A stretch of DNA of 64,000 nucleotides from Streptococcus hyointestinalis (GTDB lineage: Bacteria > Bacillota > Bacilli > Lactobacillales > Streptococcaceae): the NCBI RefSeq assembly GCF_011039275.1, contig NZ_JAAKGB010000001.1, positions 620,001 to 684,000 of the forward strand. The letters are read 5' to 3'. How positions within the stretch are numbered: the first letter of the stretch is position 1; each line of letters starts with the position of its first letter. Of the stretch, positions 47,602 through 58,876 are shown piece by piece. The translations under genes were made by a program, and so were the position numbers. The notes under the pieces are model-generated. The model ran no database searches, was not told the origin of the DNA, and was given only the letters and a program-made list of their open reading frames with translations.

Positions 47602-48957
47602 AGAAATGTAAAGGTAAAACAACCATTTCCCCTCAAGATAAAGAGTATGGGCTTCCATGGCGAGAACATTCCTTATTATAAAAAGGCTTTCCTTATTGCA
47701 GCGGGAACATTCGCAGGTGAGGAAGTTTATTGTCCCATGGTATCAGTGAAGCGTAATTTAGGGCAGGTACGCTTCCTCCCTATAAACATCCCCTCACCTT
47801 AGTGTGTGCCGCCTGCCTGCAACATATATGAGACTTGTGGGGGCTGCCCGATTATGACCCTGCCCTAGGACCAGCAGCTTGCCTAGGCCGATGATGTAAT
47901 CAAGCGAGCGCAGAAAAAGTTTAAACTAGAAGGCTAGGCTACATATGACAGACGTCCAAATTTTGGCATGGACAAGCATTGGCCTTACCGGGCTAAGTTG
48001 CAGTATCGCACTCGCAATTTTTGTGGCAGTGACAAGGCAGGACCCTATCAGCAGGTCAATTACCGCTCGGACGCACTTACTGACTGTGTATTAAAAGATG
48101 AGCTGACGCAGGTAATCATCAACTGAGTCATTCAGCTTTTAGATAATTAATTTCATCCTATTTACAGTGAACGTAACATCGCTAGTGTGCGTCCGGACAA
48201 GATACCCAAATGACAGGTAAGGAGTCAAGTATTGCTGAGAATCATCACCAGCAAGGAGCTAGAATTTCACCATGCGATTGCCGAGTAGAATCGAGAATGT
48301 ACCCGTATAAAAACGGTAGAGGTCCATCTCAATAACAGCAAAACTAGCGACATTTATGGCGATAAAACTACTATCCTTTGGGAACAGGAGACGATCACAG
48401 AAGAAGTGCTTAATTACAGCTATTAGCTGTCTCCAAGTGATTTTGATCAGCTCTGTCCAGATCAAACCAATCGCTTCGAGAACGAGGGCGCTAGAGAGCT
48501 CGATGTCTCACCAAGCGACAAACTTATTGACTCTTACTGTAGTGTGGGGACTAACGGGTTTATCTTAGCGGACAAGCAGGCTGAAGAGCGGGGCATGGAC
48601 ATTTTCCCACAAGCTAGTGCAGATGCTAGAAAAAATGTCAAACACCTTCGCTAAAACGATGCTGTGTACGAAGCAGGAAAAGCTGATGACATCATCCCTC
48701 GCTAGTAGGCCGACGGCTTTCATGTCAATGCCAGAAGCGGTGACCCGCTACGCACAGGCCAAGATGACGCGTTGCTAGCGACTAGCTGAGATGTCCAAAT
48801 TGTAAAACTGGACTACTTTGCTTGTAACGCTTCCGTCCTCGCACGTGCCCTCGCAAAACTAAGAAAGGTCTACACCGTAGACTACATACAGTCCGTCGAT
48901 ATGTGTACCCGTACAGCACGGATTCAGTGAGGCGTAACATTACATCGGACAAAATAA
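47602..48957 (+). pseudogene. rlmD: 23S rRNA (uracil-5-)-methyltransferase RumA/RlmD, decayed
   Basis: Methylates 23S rRNA using SAM. The frame begins at AGA 47602 (RNVKVKQPFPLKIKSMGFHGENI against [23 protein letters not shown]). The iron-sulfur Cys cluster is visible as CNIYETCGGCPIM. LIDSYCSVGTNGFILA matches LIDAYCGVGTIGFAFA, with the motif's second glycine changed to Ser. The catalytic Cys loop SCNVSTLARDL reads ACNASVLARAL. TAA 48955-48957 gives 451 codons. Divergent from recX; 47517-47601 would hold both promoters. Confidence 0.85.
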
Positions 48958-49073
48958 CATACGATAAGCGCGGACACAAGATGGTCTAGTTTTTAACCTT
49001 AAAACTGGAAGAGTATGCGAAAATAACTATAAAACACCAGAAAGTGAGGATATCATGGAGATATATTTAAGAA

Positions 49074-51737
49074 ATGCCGAGTTTTGGCTCGATGACGAAA
49101 GCCGTTGCAGTTATCGGAGGAGCGACGCTTGTGCTGGGACCGGTAGGTTTTGCCACCAAAGCCCAAGCCGATGTGGTGAAGACTCACGAAACGACTAGTC
49201 AAGAAGCACAGCAAGTAACCCTATTTACACAGGAGCCGTTGGCTAGTGCTAAAGAGGATGCAGCTAACGCTACAGAAGCCGTGAACAAAGCTCAAGCTGA
49301 AGTAGGAAGGGCTCAAGAAGTTGTTGCTCTTCGGCAAGCCGAAGTGTACAGCTTACAGTCAGAAGTAGCAACAGCAGAGGATCATGTAGCTAAGCCAACA
49401 CCTGGGGATATTCATCAAGCAGATTCGGCAATCACAGCAACGACAGATGAGATTGCCAACAAAAGACATCCCATCAGTGACGCAAAGGAAACAGAAGCTA
49501 CAGCTAAGGAAGCAGGAGCTGCACAGGAAACAGCAGGCAATCAAGCGCAAGACCGTGCTTCGAAAGCACAAACAGCAGTACATAGCGCACAGGAATCCGT
49601 TGAGCAAGCGCAAGCTAGTAGGTGTGGGACAAAAGCTCAAGCGGACTACTATAAAGATGAAAGCCCGCAAAGGTAAGGAGATGCCCATAAGGAAGTCGTT
49701 GCGAAAGCGCAAACCGTATTAGCTGACGTTCAGGCAGCCGATGTCAAACAAGCGCAAGCTAGTGACGCAGCAGAAAAAGCACAAACCACAGCCCAAGCCG
49801 ACCTGGACACGAAAGTAGCAGCACTAGTTCCAGCAAACCCCAAAGCCGCAGAAACAGCTAATACACTACGCACTAGGTAAGGAGTTTTTACTAAAGATGA
49901 AAAAGACTACACGGCTTTCAATATGCTTACCTTACCTGATGAGTATGCAGCAGCACTAGAGATGCCTTACAACCCAGACATCACCTCGTATGATGTGGAT
50001 GAAACTGGCGGTTATGTGTTACATATCGACGAAGTAGACGACGAAAGACAAGCTGCAGGTGATCGGATGCTAGCACAGGAGCAGCCGGTTTCGAAGACAA
50101 ATGTGTTTAAGACTAATCCAAATGAGGTGACTGCAGTTTACTATACACATAACCTAACAGGTACAGTCATCACAGTGATTTCTTTATTTGCCACTGATTA
50201 GATTAAACAAATTAGAGCATACTTTCATACGCTAGAAACAGTAGGTACAAGCTCTAGCGTGCCATTTGCAGACTTGGTAACCCATAGTGAGATTGCAGAT
50301 AAACATCATACATGGACTAAAGGGCATGATGGCAAAGCGATTAAAGCAGCAGCAGCTAAGTAGGTTTTAGACACCCGCGCGCTACTATTGACAGAGATGG
50401 ATGTCCAGTTGTATGAAAACTTCGCAGGCACTTTTATTGGGAAAACTTCGACACTTTCTCAATTGTAAAGGGAAGTCTACAGTTCTAGTGTCTAAGTAAT
50501 GTCTGGTGTTGCAGGTGGTGGCGTAGAATGGGACCATGACGGCTCAGTTGCTGGCGTCCCATGTAGAGATGAGGAAGTTCAGGTGACTTATCTTGGTGTT
50601 GATTTCACCAGCCCTAAGGGCTTTCTTGGTGGCTTACATTTTATTGCTTTTCATGGTACAGACGTTGAACAAGCTACAAAGGATAACTAACATACTACTC
50701 CTAGTGAAAATAACAGTACAGCAGCAGCGATCACAGCAAGCTACAATCAAGCTAAAGCAGATTTAGAGCAGGCTACAAGTGCTAATGCTCAAGCGCAAGA
50801 CGTATACGTTAAAGCGCAAGAGGCAGTGCAGTCTGCACAGGACACGCGTGACGTTGCGAAAGTAGCTCTAGCTTCTGCAAAGGTAGTAGCAGTTCAAACC
50901 CCAAGCGCCCAAGAAAAGCTAGCCTAAGCAAAAGCTAAGCTAGCAGAGTCTACTAAAGACAGTGACGCAGCCCAAGCCGTAGTAGCGAGTCTAACTGCAG
51001 ATTTCAACACTAAGAAAGCTAACCTGGAAGCAGCTAAAGACGTGCTTGTGGACAAACAGGAAGTACTGGACAGCGCCACGGCAGCTAACGATGCTGAAGT
51101 GTCTAAGCTAACCAACTTGTAAGCCCGTCTGGAAGCAGCTACGCAAGCCGTAGCAGATCTGGAAGCTAAAGCACAAACCGTGACCGTTCAGTTGGCTTCA
51201 GAAAAACAAGCTCTTACTGATTAGAAGAATGCACCAGAGTTGCACAGACATCCCCAAGCTAAACTCGCCCCAGCCCAAGCAGCGCACAGAGCTTCCGAAG
51301 AAGTGCTCGCTCAAAAAGAAACTTTGCTAGCAGAACTCGCAGACACCCAAGATGAAAAACAAGCTCTTTGCAGCAGTTTATCGGAAGCGTATGATAGGTA
51401 AGGGGAAGCAGAACCCCAAGCTGGTCTTGCGAAACATTCGGCAGCTAGTGAAGCTCTGGGCCTGGTTGCCGTAGCAGTTGTAAATGAAAAACGTAAAGGG
51501 GAACCTTTTGGCGTAGATGAAGTAGCAAGCGCCAGACATCCACCAACAGTTGCTAAGCCTGCAGCCCGTAACGCCACGGCTTAAGGGGCGCCGAAAGCAC
51601 ATGTAAATAAAACAACGAAAGGACATCCCATTGTGCCAACTACAGGTGATGGGAAGTCACGAAATGCAGTGATTATTGCTCTTGGTTCATTCTGGATTGC
51701 CATTTCGCTAATTGGCCCACGTCCTAAACAGTACTAA
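49074..51737 (+). pseudogene. LPXTG-type SEC10/PgrA surface protein, decayed
   Basis: A wall-anchored surface protein. The N-terminus FGSMTKAVAVIGGATLVLGPVGFATKAQADV is a Gram-positive signal peptide. Two long Ala/Gln/Glu/Lys coiled coils (49190-49860 and 50700-51340) flank a globular domain with LFATD*IKQIRAYFHT, FADLVTHSEIADKHHTWTKGHD and HFIAFHGTDVEQATKDN, which matches SEC10/PgrA surface-exclusion proteins. The sorting signal is decayed to IVPTTGDGKSRNAVIIALGSFWIAISLIGPRPKQY (LPTTGD expected). Stop TAA 51735. About 888 codons with many stops. The exact start is uncertain. Confidence 0.72.
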
Positions 51738-51912
51738 TAATATTACAGAAAATAAAACGAAAGGTAGCTAGTAGGAGCTGCATGTATTGGATGCGTAACT
51801 TACAACTGGAACTCGAAAGGAGCAGAATTTTTAGGAAGGAAAGCTAAAGATTTGTTGAAGAATTTTTGAAATGGCGGTATACAATTTGCTAGAAGACGTA
51901 GAGAGGAAAACA

Positions 51913-53115
51913 ATGAAAAAATTCAAGCAAATTTTTAAGCAAAATCTTGATGACGGTCTTTTCATGCCCGTCTGATTTTTGATTTTAATTCGCTTGGTTG
52001 TAATCTATAGTTCCACAGCTAATGATTACAGGCAGACAGTGATATCCGTGTTGGCGCAGCGAGTCGTTTGGAATTTCCTTGGTTGTGGCTTACCTTAGTT
52101 GGACAAGATGTTTAAGACTTCTTATTAGGGGAAAGCCACGCTGAATCGCTATGTGTTGGGACATGTACTGATGGTGCTTTCCTCGAATTTTTACAGTCAG
52201 GCTTTTGTGGCGAAACATGGTGCCAAAAACTTCGGGACCAGTGCCAATACGCTATTGTTTCAGCCCTCAGAGTTCATGAAACTCTCCTAGATCTTGGCTC
52301 TTGCGATCGGGACGGTCTGGTGGCGCCCTAACTTACAGGCAGTAGATAGTTAGAAAGACGACAGGCAATTTCTTCACTTTTATGGCATAGTGACTCTACT
52401 ATTTATGAGCTTACTCGCTAACCAAAACGACTTGGGAATAGCTAGGGTCTTTATGGCAAAATTGGCCGGTGTAGTTTTGCTCTCTGGTATGTACCGGCGG
52501 ATTTTGATTCCGGTTATTGCCCCGGTTGTAGTGGGGGAACCTCCTTATTGGATTGTTGTTGACGTCCCAGGAGGTAAAGGGTCTCGCTACAAGATGAGTA
52601 TGGACACTTATCAGATCAACTGATTAGTTGCTTGGTTTGACCCCTTTAAGTATGCCGTAGGAATTGCCTAGCAGCAAACCCAGAAAATGATTTCTAACGG
52701 GAGTTGTGGCGAGCTTGGGAAAGGCTTTCATGTCCTAGCCTTAGAGGTTCCTGTCCGTGAGAGTGATATGAGAATCACTGTGATTGCTGATGACTTTCGC
52801 TAATTGGGAAGTAGTAGTGTCTAACCTCGCTACCTGCATGTCATGTACCACAAGCTGCTCAGTCCTATAAAGTCCAAAAAGCGGTTTTACACCTTGATCA
52901 AACATGGAGTAATCAAGATGCTTAGCTATCACATTTTTGAAAATATCGGAGCTGCCCTGGGCTTCTTGCCAAGGACGGGTATACAGCATCCTTTGATCAA
53001 ACAAGGAGGTAGCTCGCTCATTAGCAATATGAGAGGTGGCGGCTTGGTACTGTACCTGACTAATCAAAACCGAATGAAACAAAACTATTCCCGAAGAAAA
53101 CATTTAGAAAGCTAG
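51913..53115 (+). pseudogene. rodA: Peptidoglycan polymerase RodA, decayed
   Basis: RodA is a SEDS glycosyltransferase for lateral or peripheral wall growth. ATG 51913 starts a polytopic frame; FVAKHGAKNFGTSANTLLFQPSEFMKLS (family xxSTGAKNWVTIGSVTLFQPSEFMKIS), NQNDLGIARVFMAKLAGVVLLSG, FDPFKYAVGIA*QQTQ and FENIGAALGFLPRTGIQHPLIKQGGSSLISNM (family FENIGAAVGLLPLTGIPLPFISQGGSSLISNL) are clear. The catalytic Asp of the ...LMLQKDLGTAMV motif is kept as NQNDLGIARV. 400 codons, TAG at 53113. Confidence 0.9.
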
Positions 53116-54177
53116 GTGAAAACTTACCTTATTAGGGCTTTGCAGGCTAAAGTTAAGGGCTTTGCGACCTGGCATACGTCCTTGTGTCATATCATCAACG
53201 ACTTGGGGACCGCTGTCTACTGGTACTGTTTCATCGACAGGAACTACTAGACCTGGACCACCAAATGCGAACGCTACTTCCAGCTCTTTGCGAGTACCAA
53301 CGATCGAGCCTAGGCCATGGATGCAATCAAGCGCCGCTAGCACAATGCTGAGTTCCATGTACACTGACGGAAGCCCAACGGAAACGACAGTTCCGTCGGC
53401 CCGCACGCTGTCTACACCTTGGTTGAAAGCCACTGTAGAGACAGCAGAGACGACAACACCGGGACAGCCGCTAGGTTGTTCTGGCATATAGGCAGGGACA
53501 TCTTCGATGTCAGGACCGAGCACAATAAGATCTCCACCAACTGCTATTGCTAAATTAAGGTTATCTTGGTTGATGTCAACAGCAACGACATGAACATTCG
53601 AGGCTTTAGGAGCGTCTTGTACACCTAGATTGCCAAGTCCACCGAATCTATAAACAGCTAGTCATTCGCCTCGAGCTGCACCAGCTTCTTTGATCGCTAA
53701 CTGAGTCGTGACACCTGCACAAGTGATAGAAGAAGCTTTCGCTGGGTCTAGGCCATCAGGGACTTTGACAGCATAATCGGAAGTCACAACAGCATGCTCT
53801 CTCACACCACCGGCGACATTGTAGCTAACATTTTTCACGGAACGGAAGAGCTTTTCACGTCCTGTTGTACACTATTCGCCGTAGCCACAGCCCTCAACGA
53901 ACTACGCAATGGACACGCGGACGCCGGCTTTCTGTGATGTCAATCTGTCACCAAGTTGTTCCACAATACCGAACCCCTCGTGGCCTAAAATAAGCCCAGG
54001 TACTGTACCAAAGTTACCGGGCGCCACGTGCAACTCTGTATGGCAAACCCCACAATGCTCTACCGTGACCAACGCTACTCTATAGCCAATTTCAGGCAGT
54101 TCCCGGACGACAATTTCAACACCCGCGCTAGTTGGATTTGCAGCAACACCTTTCAGGACAAAACTTCCAGAAGTCAT
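53104..54177 (-). pseudogene. adhP: Zinc alcohol dehydrogenase AdhP, decayed
   Basis: AdhP interconverts ethanol and acetaldehyde. On the minus strand KGVAANPTSAGVEIVVREL aligns with MKAVVVNPESTGVEVVEKEL, so the family start is near 54156. EHCGVCHTELHVAPGNFGTVPGLILGHEGFGIVEQLGD keeps the catalytic zinc Cys and the GHE motif. The NAD end includes VSTVAFNQGVDSVRADGTVVSVGLPS and GTRKELEVAFAFGGPGLVVPV. QGRMPGRKALNF marks the C-terminus. It lies opposite to rodA and the HAD gene; 54178-54335 should hold its promoter. Confidence 0.88.
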
Positions 54178-54335
54178 TGGGTATGAAATCGTTTACAACG
54201 GGATTGTACATCTTAACACAAACTCTGTCAACCCTTTAGGATTCTTTCAAGAAAAAAGTCTAGAAAGCCCAGTCATCTTTGGAGAAATTAGCATCGTAAG
54301 CCCCGAGTTAAGCAAAATCTGGTATACAAGTAAAT

Positions 54336-54896
54336 CTGCATCACGATGCTTATAGTTGGGATTAGGGCGGTAAGCTTTTCGATAAATGCGAGTTGTCAAC
54401 ACATCCCGTAATCAAAGCTCTAGAACATTTTCGCTTGTGAGCTGCTCAGGATGTGGTGTATCATCAGTTCCAGCAGTCTACACCAGTAGCGATTTCCCAT
54501 TTGGCCCAAAAAGAAAACAATTTTTTACAAATTTGCAGGGAAGACGAGGCACAGAGCTAGGAGCATCCGATAATAGAATCGGTTTCAAAGGAAGTTCTTG
54601 CTAAGATTGTAGCTTCTGGTGGGCGCCATTTAGGAGTCTCACACCGGGACAGGCAAGTGCTTTCTTAGATGAAAAACACAGGTATCTCAGGCTATTTTAC
54701 AGAAGGGGAAACTTTGGAGAGTGGCTAACCTAGTAAGCCCGATCCTGAGAGTATGCTGTATTAGAAGGACAAAAAACCCGTAACAACTGGAATTGCGATT
54801 GGGGACCGCAATATTGACTGTGAAGCTGGAGAAGCCGCAGGCATTGCGACCTTAGTGGTTGATGGAAAAAAAGCATTGATGGAGAAAGTAAAATAA
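54336..54896 (+). pseudogene. HAD superfamily hydrolase, decayed
   Basis: CTG 54336 occupies the start. YSWD*GGKLFDKCELSTHPV corresponds to YIWDLGGTLLDTYELSTQAF; HAD motif I (DxGGTLxD) keeps its first Asp and loses Thr. ASGGRHLGVSHRDRQVLS is motif II (Ser kept), GKPSKPDPES-like sequence SKPDPESMLY motif III (Lys kept), and [25 protein letters not shown] motif IV (GDxxxD). TAA 54894-54896 overlaps the gyrB start. 186 codons. This is the usual neighbour upstream of gyrB in streptococci. Confidence 0.8.
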
Positions 54897-56845
54897 AGGC
54901 CGAAGAAAAAAAGTTAGAAGAACGTGCACAAGAGTATAACGCTAGCCCGATTCAAGTATCAGCGGGACTTGTGGCTTTTCAGATGCTTCTTGGGATGTAC
55001 ATTGGCTCAGCCTCGTCAGAAGGGCAGTACCACCTTGATTGGGAGATTGTGGACAACGTCATTCGCGAGGAGCTAGCAGGCATTGCAACCCATATTGAGG
55101 TGATTAGTGAGCCCGATGATTCCATTACCGGTAGTGATGATGGGAGTGGGATTCCTGTTGATATTCAAGAAAAAACAGGGCTTCTTGCTGTTGAGACGGT
55201 CTTTACCGGGCTTCACGCCGGTGGTAAGTTGGGCGGTGGCGGCTGCAGGGGTTCTGGTGGCTTACCCGGTGGTGGCACATCCGTAGGCAAAGCCCTTTCA
55301 ACACAGCTGGATGTAAGGGCTTATAAAAACGGACGTCTTCATGTACCAGAGTATACGCGAGGTCAGGTAGTAGCAGCCTTAGATGTAATCGGTGAGACCG
55401 ACCGCCCAGAAACAACTGAGCACTACACACCCGACAGTGCCATTTGCATAGAAACCGCGACCTATGACTTTGATAAGCTAGCCAAACGTGTGCCAGGTCT
55501 TGCCTTTTTGAACCGTGGGCTTAGGTTTTCCATTACCGATAAGCGCGAAGGTAAAGATCAAACGCAATCTTTCCACGATGACGGTGGGATTGCTTCTTAT
55601 GTGTACGTAATCAATGAAAATACAGGTCTTCTCTTTGAAGACTCTATTTATACCCATAGCTAGAGGTATGGGATCACAGGGGAAGTGGCGGTGCAATACA
55701 AGACTAGCTAGCATGAGACCTTCAAGAGCATTGCCAATAACATACATACAGGTGATCGAGGAACCCACCAGCAAGGCTTTCGAACTGCATGGACACGTGT
55801 AATCAATGACTACGCGAAGGAAAATAAACTGTTCAAAGAAAACGAGGACAACGTGACCGGTGAGGAAGTCCGTGAGGACTTGTCAGCTGTCAGTTCAGGC
55901 AAACACCCAACTCCACAATTTGAAGGGCAAACCGAGCCTAAACTTCGCAATTCAGAAGGGGAGAAAGTTACTAACCGCTTCAGGAGCGATGCCAGAGGCC
56001 GTATTCTCCTTGAAAATCCTCAGATTGCTAAGAAAATCGTTGATTCGGGGATTCTTGCTTCAAAAGCTCGTAGTGCAGCCAAGCGTGCTCGTGAAGTGAC
56101 TCGCCCAAAGTCAGGTCTGGAGTTTTCAAACCTAACAGGGAAATTAGCAGACTGTTCATCAACCGATGCAAGACATAGTGAACTCTTCAGTGTTGCGGGA
56201 AATTCAGCGGGCGGTTCAGCCAAGGTTGGACGCAATAGTGGGTCTCAGGCGGTTTTACAGGTTCCCGGGAAAATTTTCAACGTCGAAAAAGCCAGCATCG
56301 ATAAGAAATTGGCCAAGGATGTGGTCAGAAGCTTCAGGACAGCCATGGGAATAGGCTTTTGTGCAGCCTTTGATGTCGTGAAGGCACGCTAACCCGAGCT
56401 GGTCTTCAAGACCGATGCCGATGTCGATGAGTCTCACATACAGAGACGAATATTCGCGCTTCTCTATCGTTTCAAGCGCCCTGCGCTGGAGGCAGGCAAC
56501 GCTTACCTCGCACAACCACCGAGTTAAGGGGTTCAGGTCGGAAGTGAGATCAAAGAGTACATACAAACAGGTAGCAACCAAGAACCAGAGTAGCAAGCTG
56601 CGATTTAGAGCTACACCAGTGGACGCTCAAAACCAACTGTACAGAGCTACAAAGGTCTGGGTGAGATGTGTGACCATCAACTTTGGGCAACGACTAGGGG
56701 TCCAGATCACAGCTAGAAGGTACGCGGTTCAGGCGATGATGCCGCAGAAGCAGACAAAAGTTTTGATATGCTGATGGGAAATCGTGCAGCGCCACGCTGA
56801 GAGTTTATCGAGGATCATGCTGTGTACAAGAGACGAGCAATTTGA
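54896..56845 (+). pseudogene. gyrB: DNA gyrase subunit B, decayed
   Basis: GyrB is the ATPase half of gyrase. AAG 54896 sits where ATG would overlap the upstream [21 protein letters not shown] precedes [24 protein letters not shown] (ATP-binding Asn kept), [15 protein letters not shown] and GGSTSV-like [16 protein letters not shown]. The TOPRIM motif EGDSAGGSA reads AGNSAGGSA, losing the catalytic Glu and Asp. TDADVD of the metal site is kept. TGA 56843-56845 gives exactly 649 codons. Open stretches of 230 and 179 codons occur at 54971 and 55853. Confidence 0.93.
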
Positions 56846-56979
56846 TACTAAAGTTTTTTGAAAAAACCGCAGATTTATGGTATACACCTAAACTTACATT
56901 TTAGGAAGGAAACGATAATTAGAAAGTATACGTAGCCTATGCATCATCAGGCTACTTCAGTGTTGTGAAGGCGAAACTC

Positions 56980-58704
56980 AGGTCTAGCGGACTTATCTTG
57001 CACCTCCTGGCTATTTTCTTGATAGTGGTAGTAGCTTAGTTGGCAGGAGTGATTAGACGTATGCGTAAACAAACTCTCACCGCTACCCTAGAAGAGCGCA
57101 AGCAAGCTCTACTCGAATTGCCCGTACAGGACGAAATTGACTCGTTAAAAGAGCGTCATCTCACAGGACATAGTCAGACGGCTTTCTGAGAGTGGAGTCA
57201 GAAAGGGTCAGACGTTTCTAGAAATGTCTTTCCAGAAATTGAAGCCCACACCTTAGAAGCTGAAAGTTTAAACGATACGTTTAACTTCAGTAAGGCACAG
57301 AATGAAATGGACAACGCTGATAGCCAGCTTAACCTGGGTGAAGAGCATATTGTAGCTAGTCGTGAAGCGCTTTCTAGCCTAAAAGAGCAGGAAGAGAAAA
57401 ACAGTGTACGCGGGACTCAGGCCCTCGACTGGGCTGACTTGCTTCAAAAAAATCTCGAAGAAAACCGAGGCAAAATTGGCCCAACTATGCCCGAAATTGA
57501 AAAACAATTGAGCAATATCGAATCGGAGTTCTCGCAGTTTGTGACTTTGAACTCGACTGGAGATCCGATGGAAGCTTCGGTGGACCTAGTTCGTGCTGAG
57601 GAGCGCACCAGTGCTCTGGGTCAAATTTCTGGTCAGATTCCAGCTATTTTCGCTAAACTCGACGATGATTGTACGGAGCGGTTCGATGATTGGGATCATG
57701 GCTACACACATCTTCTTGAAGCGATTTATCATGTACCTGATTCGGATATTGAGGCACGCTTCCGAGTGGACCGTTGTGATGTCCCAGCCAATAGCTTTTA
57801 GCTAGTAACTTAAGACCTGGACCGGGCGCGTGAGGATAGTGAAAACATTCAGGCTAAGATTGACTCGCCCTATCAACTGTGTGAGCTTGAAATTGAAGCG
57901 CCCAAAGTGTCTAAGCGGGACACTAAACTTATCCTAAACTACCTCGCACAAGCTAAGGAAAATACAACCAAGCTGGAAAAAGAAATCCGTCGTTTGTCTG
58001 TCCGCTAGATCCTAGCAGAAAATAACAAATGGACTTTTCAGCCTTTTGTTAGTGGGTCAGAAGCCAGTGAGCTTGAGGGTATGTCATCTGTGGAGTCGTT
58101 GGCCCAAGCAGAAAAGCCATTTGCAGAGTAGCAAGTGCTCTGTGATAAAGCCTGGAAGAAATTGGGTGAAGTAGAAGATGAACCCATAGATTTTTACCAT
58201 GAGAGTAAGGAGTTAGAAAAAATCGAAGTAGTGGCACGCAAGAACGTAGACGGCTATCTCGAGTGTCTACATGTAATCAAGCGTTTCAAGGAAAAGCGCA
58301 ATCTTACAGGGATGCCTCCAGATAATAGGAGCTTCTTCTTTGCAGCAAGCGTACAATTAGAAGCTCTGATGGAAGAGCAGAGCTGAGAGCGTCTTGATAT
58401 CATGGCGGTGAGCTGACTGTCTGAGGTCGCCACCAAAGCTAATCACAATCTGGAAGGCTCTGCTCATCAGGTCGTGCCAGGAGCTTTGCTCACAGATCAA
58501 GTGCTCCAATGCTCTAAACGCTACCGCAGCATGGAGCTTAACATTCAGCACAGAATGGAGCAGGCCCTTAGCCTAATGGAGGTGGACAATAACTATGCAG
58601 CATCCTTTCGCGAGTTTTCAAATGAGCTAGAGTGAGTGGAGCTGGGCTTCACAGATCGTTTTGTTAGCTCTTATGGGAAAACACGTGAAAGAATATGCCT
58701 ATAC
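56980..58704 (+). pseudogene. ezrA: Septation ring formation regulator EzrA, decayed
   Basis: EzrA restrains FtsZ ring assembly. AGG 56980 occupies the start; SSGLILHLLAIFLIVVVA is the single N-terminal membrane anchor, then RKQTLTATLEERKQALLELPVQDEI. The coiled-coil cytoplasmic part includes SQLNLGEEHIVASREALSSLKEQEEKNS and GPTMPEIEKQLSNIESEFSQFVTLNSTGDP, open for 164 codons. The end FTDRFVSSYGKTRERI is clear; the stop is now TAC near 58702. It follows gyrB as in many streptococci. Confidence 0.9.
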
Positions 58705-58770
58705 AAGACTGGTTGTCCAGTCTAGTAGGTTGCATGTCATGAAGAAAAGATCAAAGTGAGTCTAGTTTTG

Positions 58771-58786
58771 CACACATATCTGTGTG
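58771..58786 (+). terminator. Possible terminator after ezrA
   Basis: CACACA-TATC-TGTGTG is a perfect six-base-pair hairpin 66 bases after ezrA, followed after a short spacer by TCTTTT. The stem is AT-rich and short, so the call is weak. Confidence 0.3.
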
Positions 58787-58801
58787 TGTATGGGTCTTTT
58801 G

Positions 58802-58815
58802 TGTAAGCGCATGCT
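58802..58815 (+). promoter_or_regulatory. CcpA cre-like operator upstream of ulaA
   Basis: TGTAAGCGCATGCT matches the cre consensus TGWAARCGYTWNCW at 13 of 14 positions, 61 bases before the ulaA ATG and next to a possible extended -10 (TGCTATTGTATACG). Carbon catabolite control of ascorbate operons is established in Firmicutes, so a CcpA site here makes sense; the binding itself is inferred. Confidence 0.45.
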
Positions 58816-58876
58816 ATTGTATACGATAACAGGAAGGACTTACGACAACGAAAAAAATGAAAAAAGGAGAAATTTT

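Noticed and set aside
53162..53491. 109-codon plus-strand ORF, Pro/Ser/Thr-rich.
   Set aside because: It is the complement of adhP.
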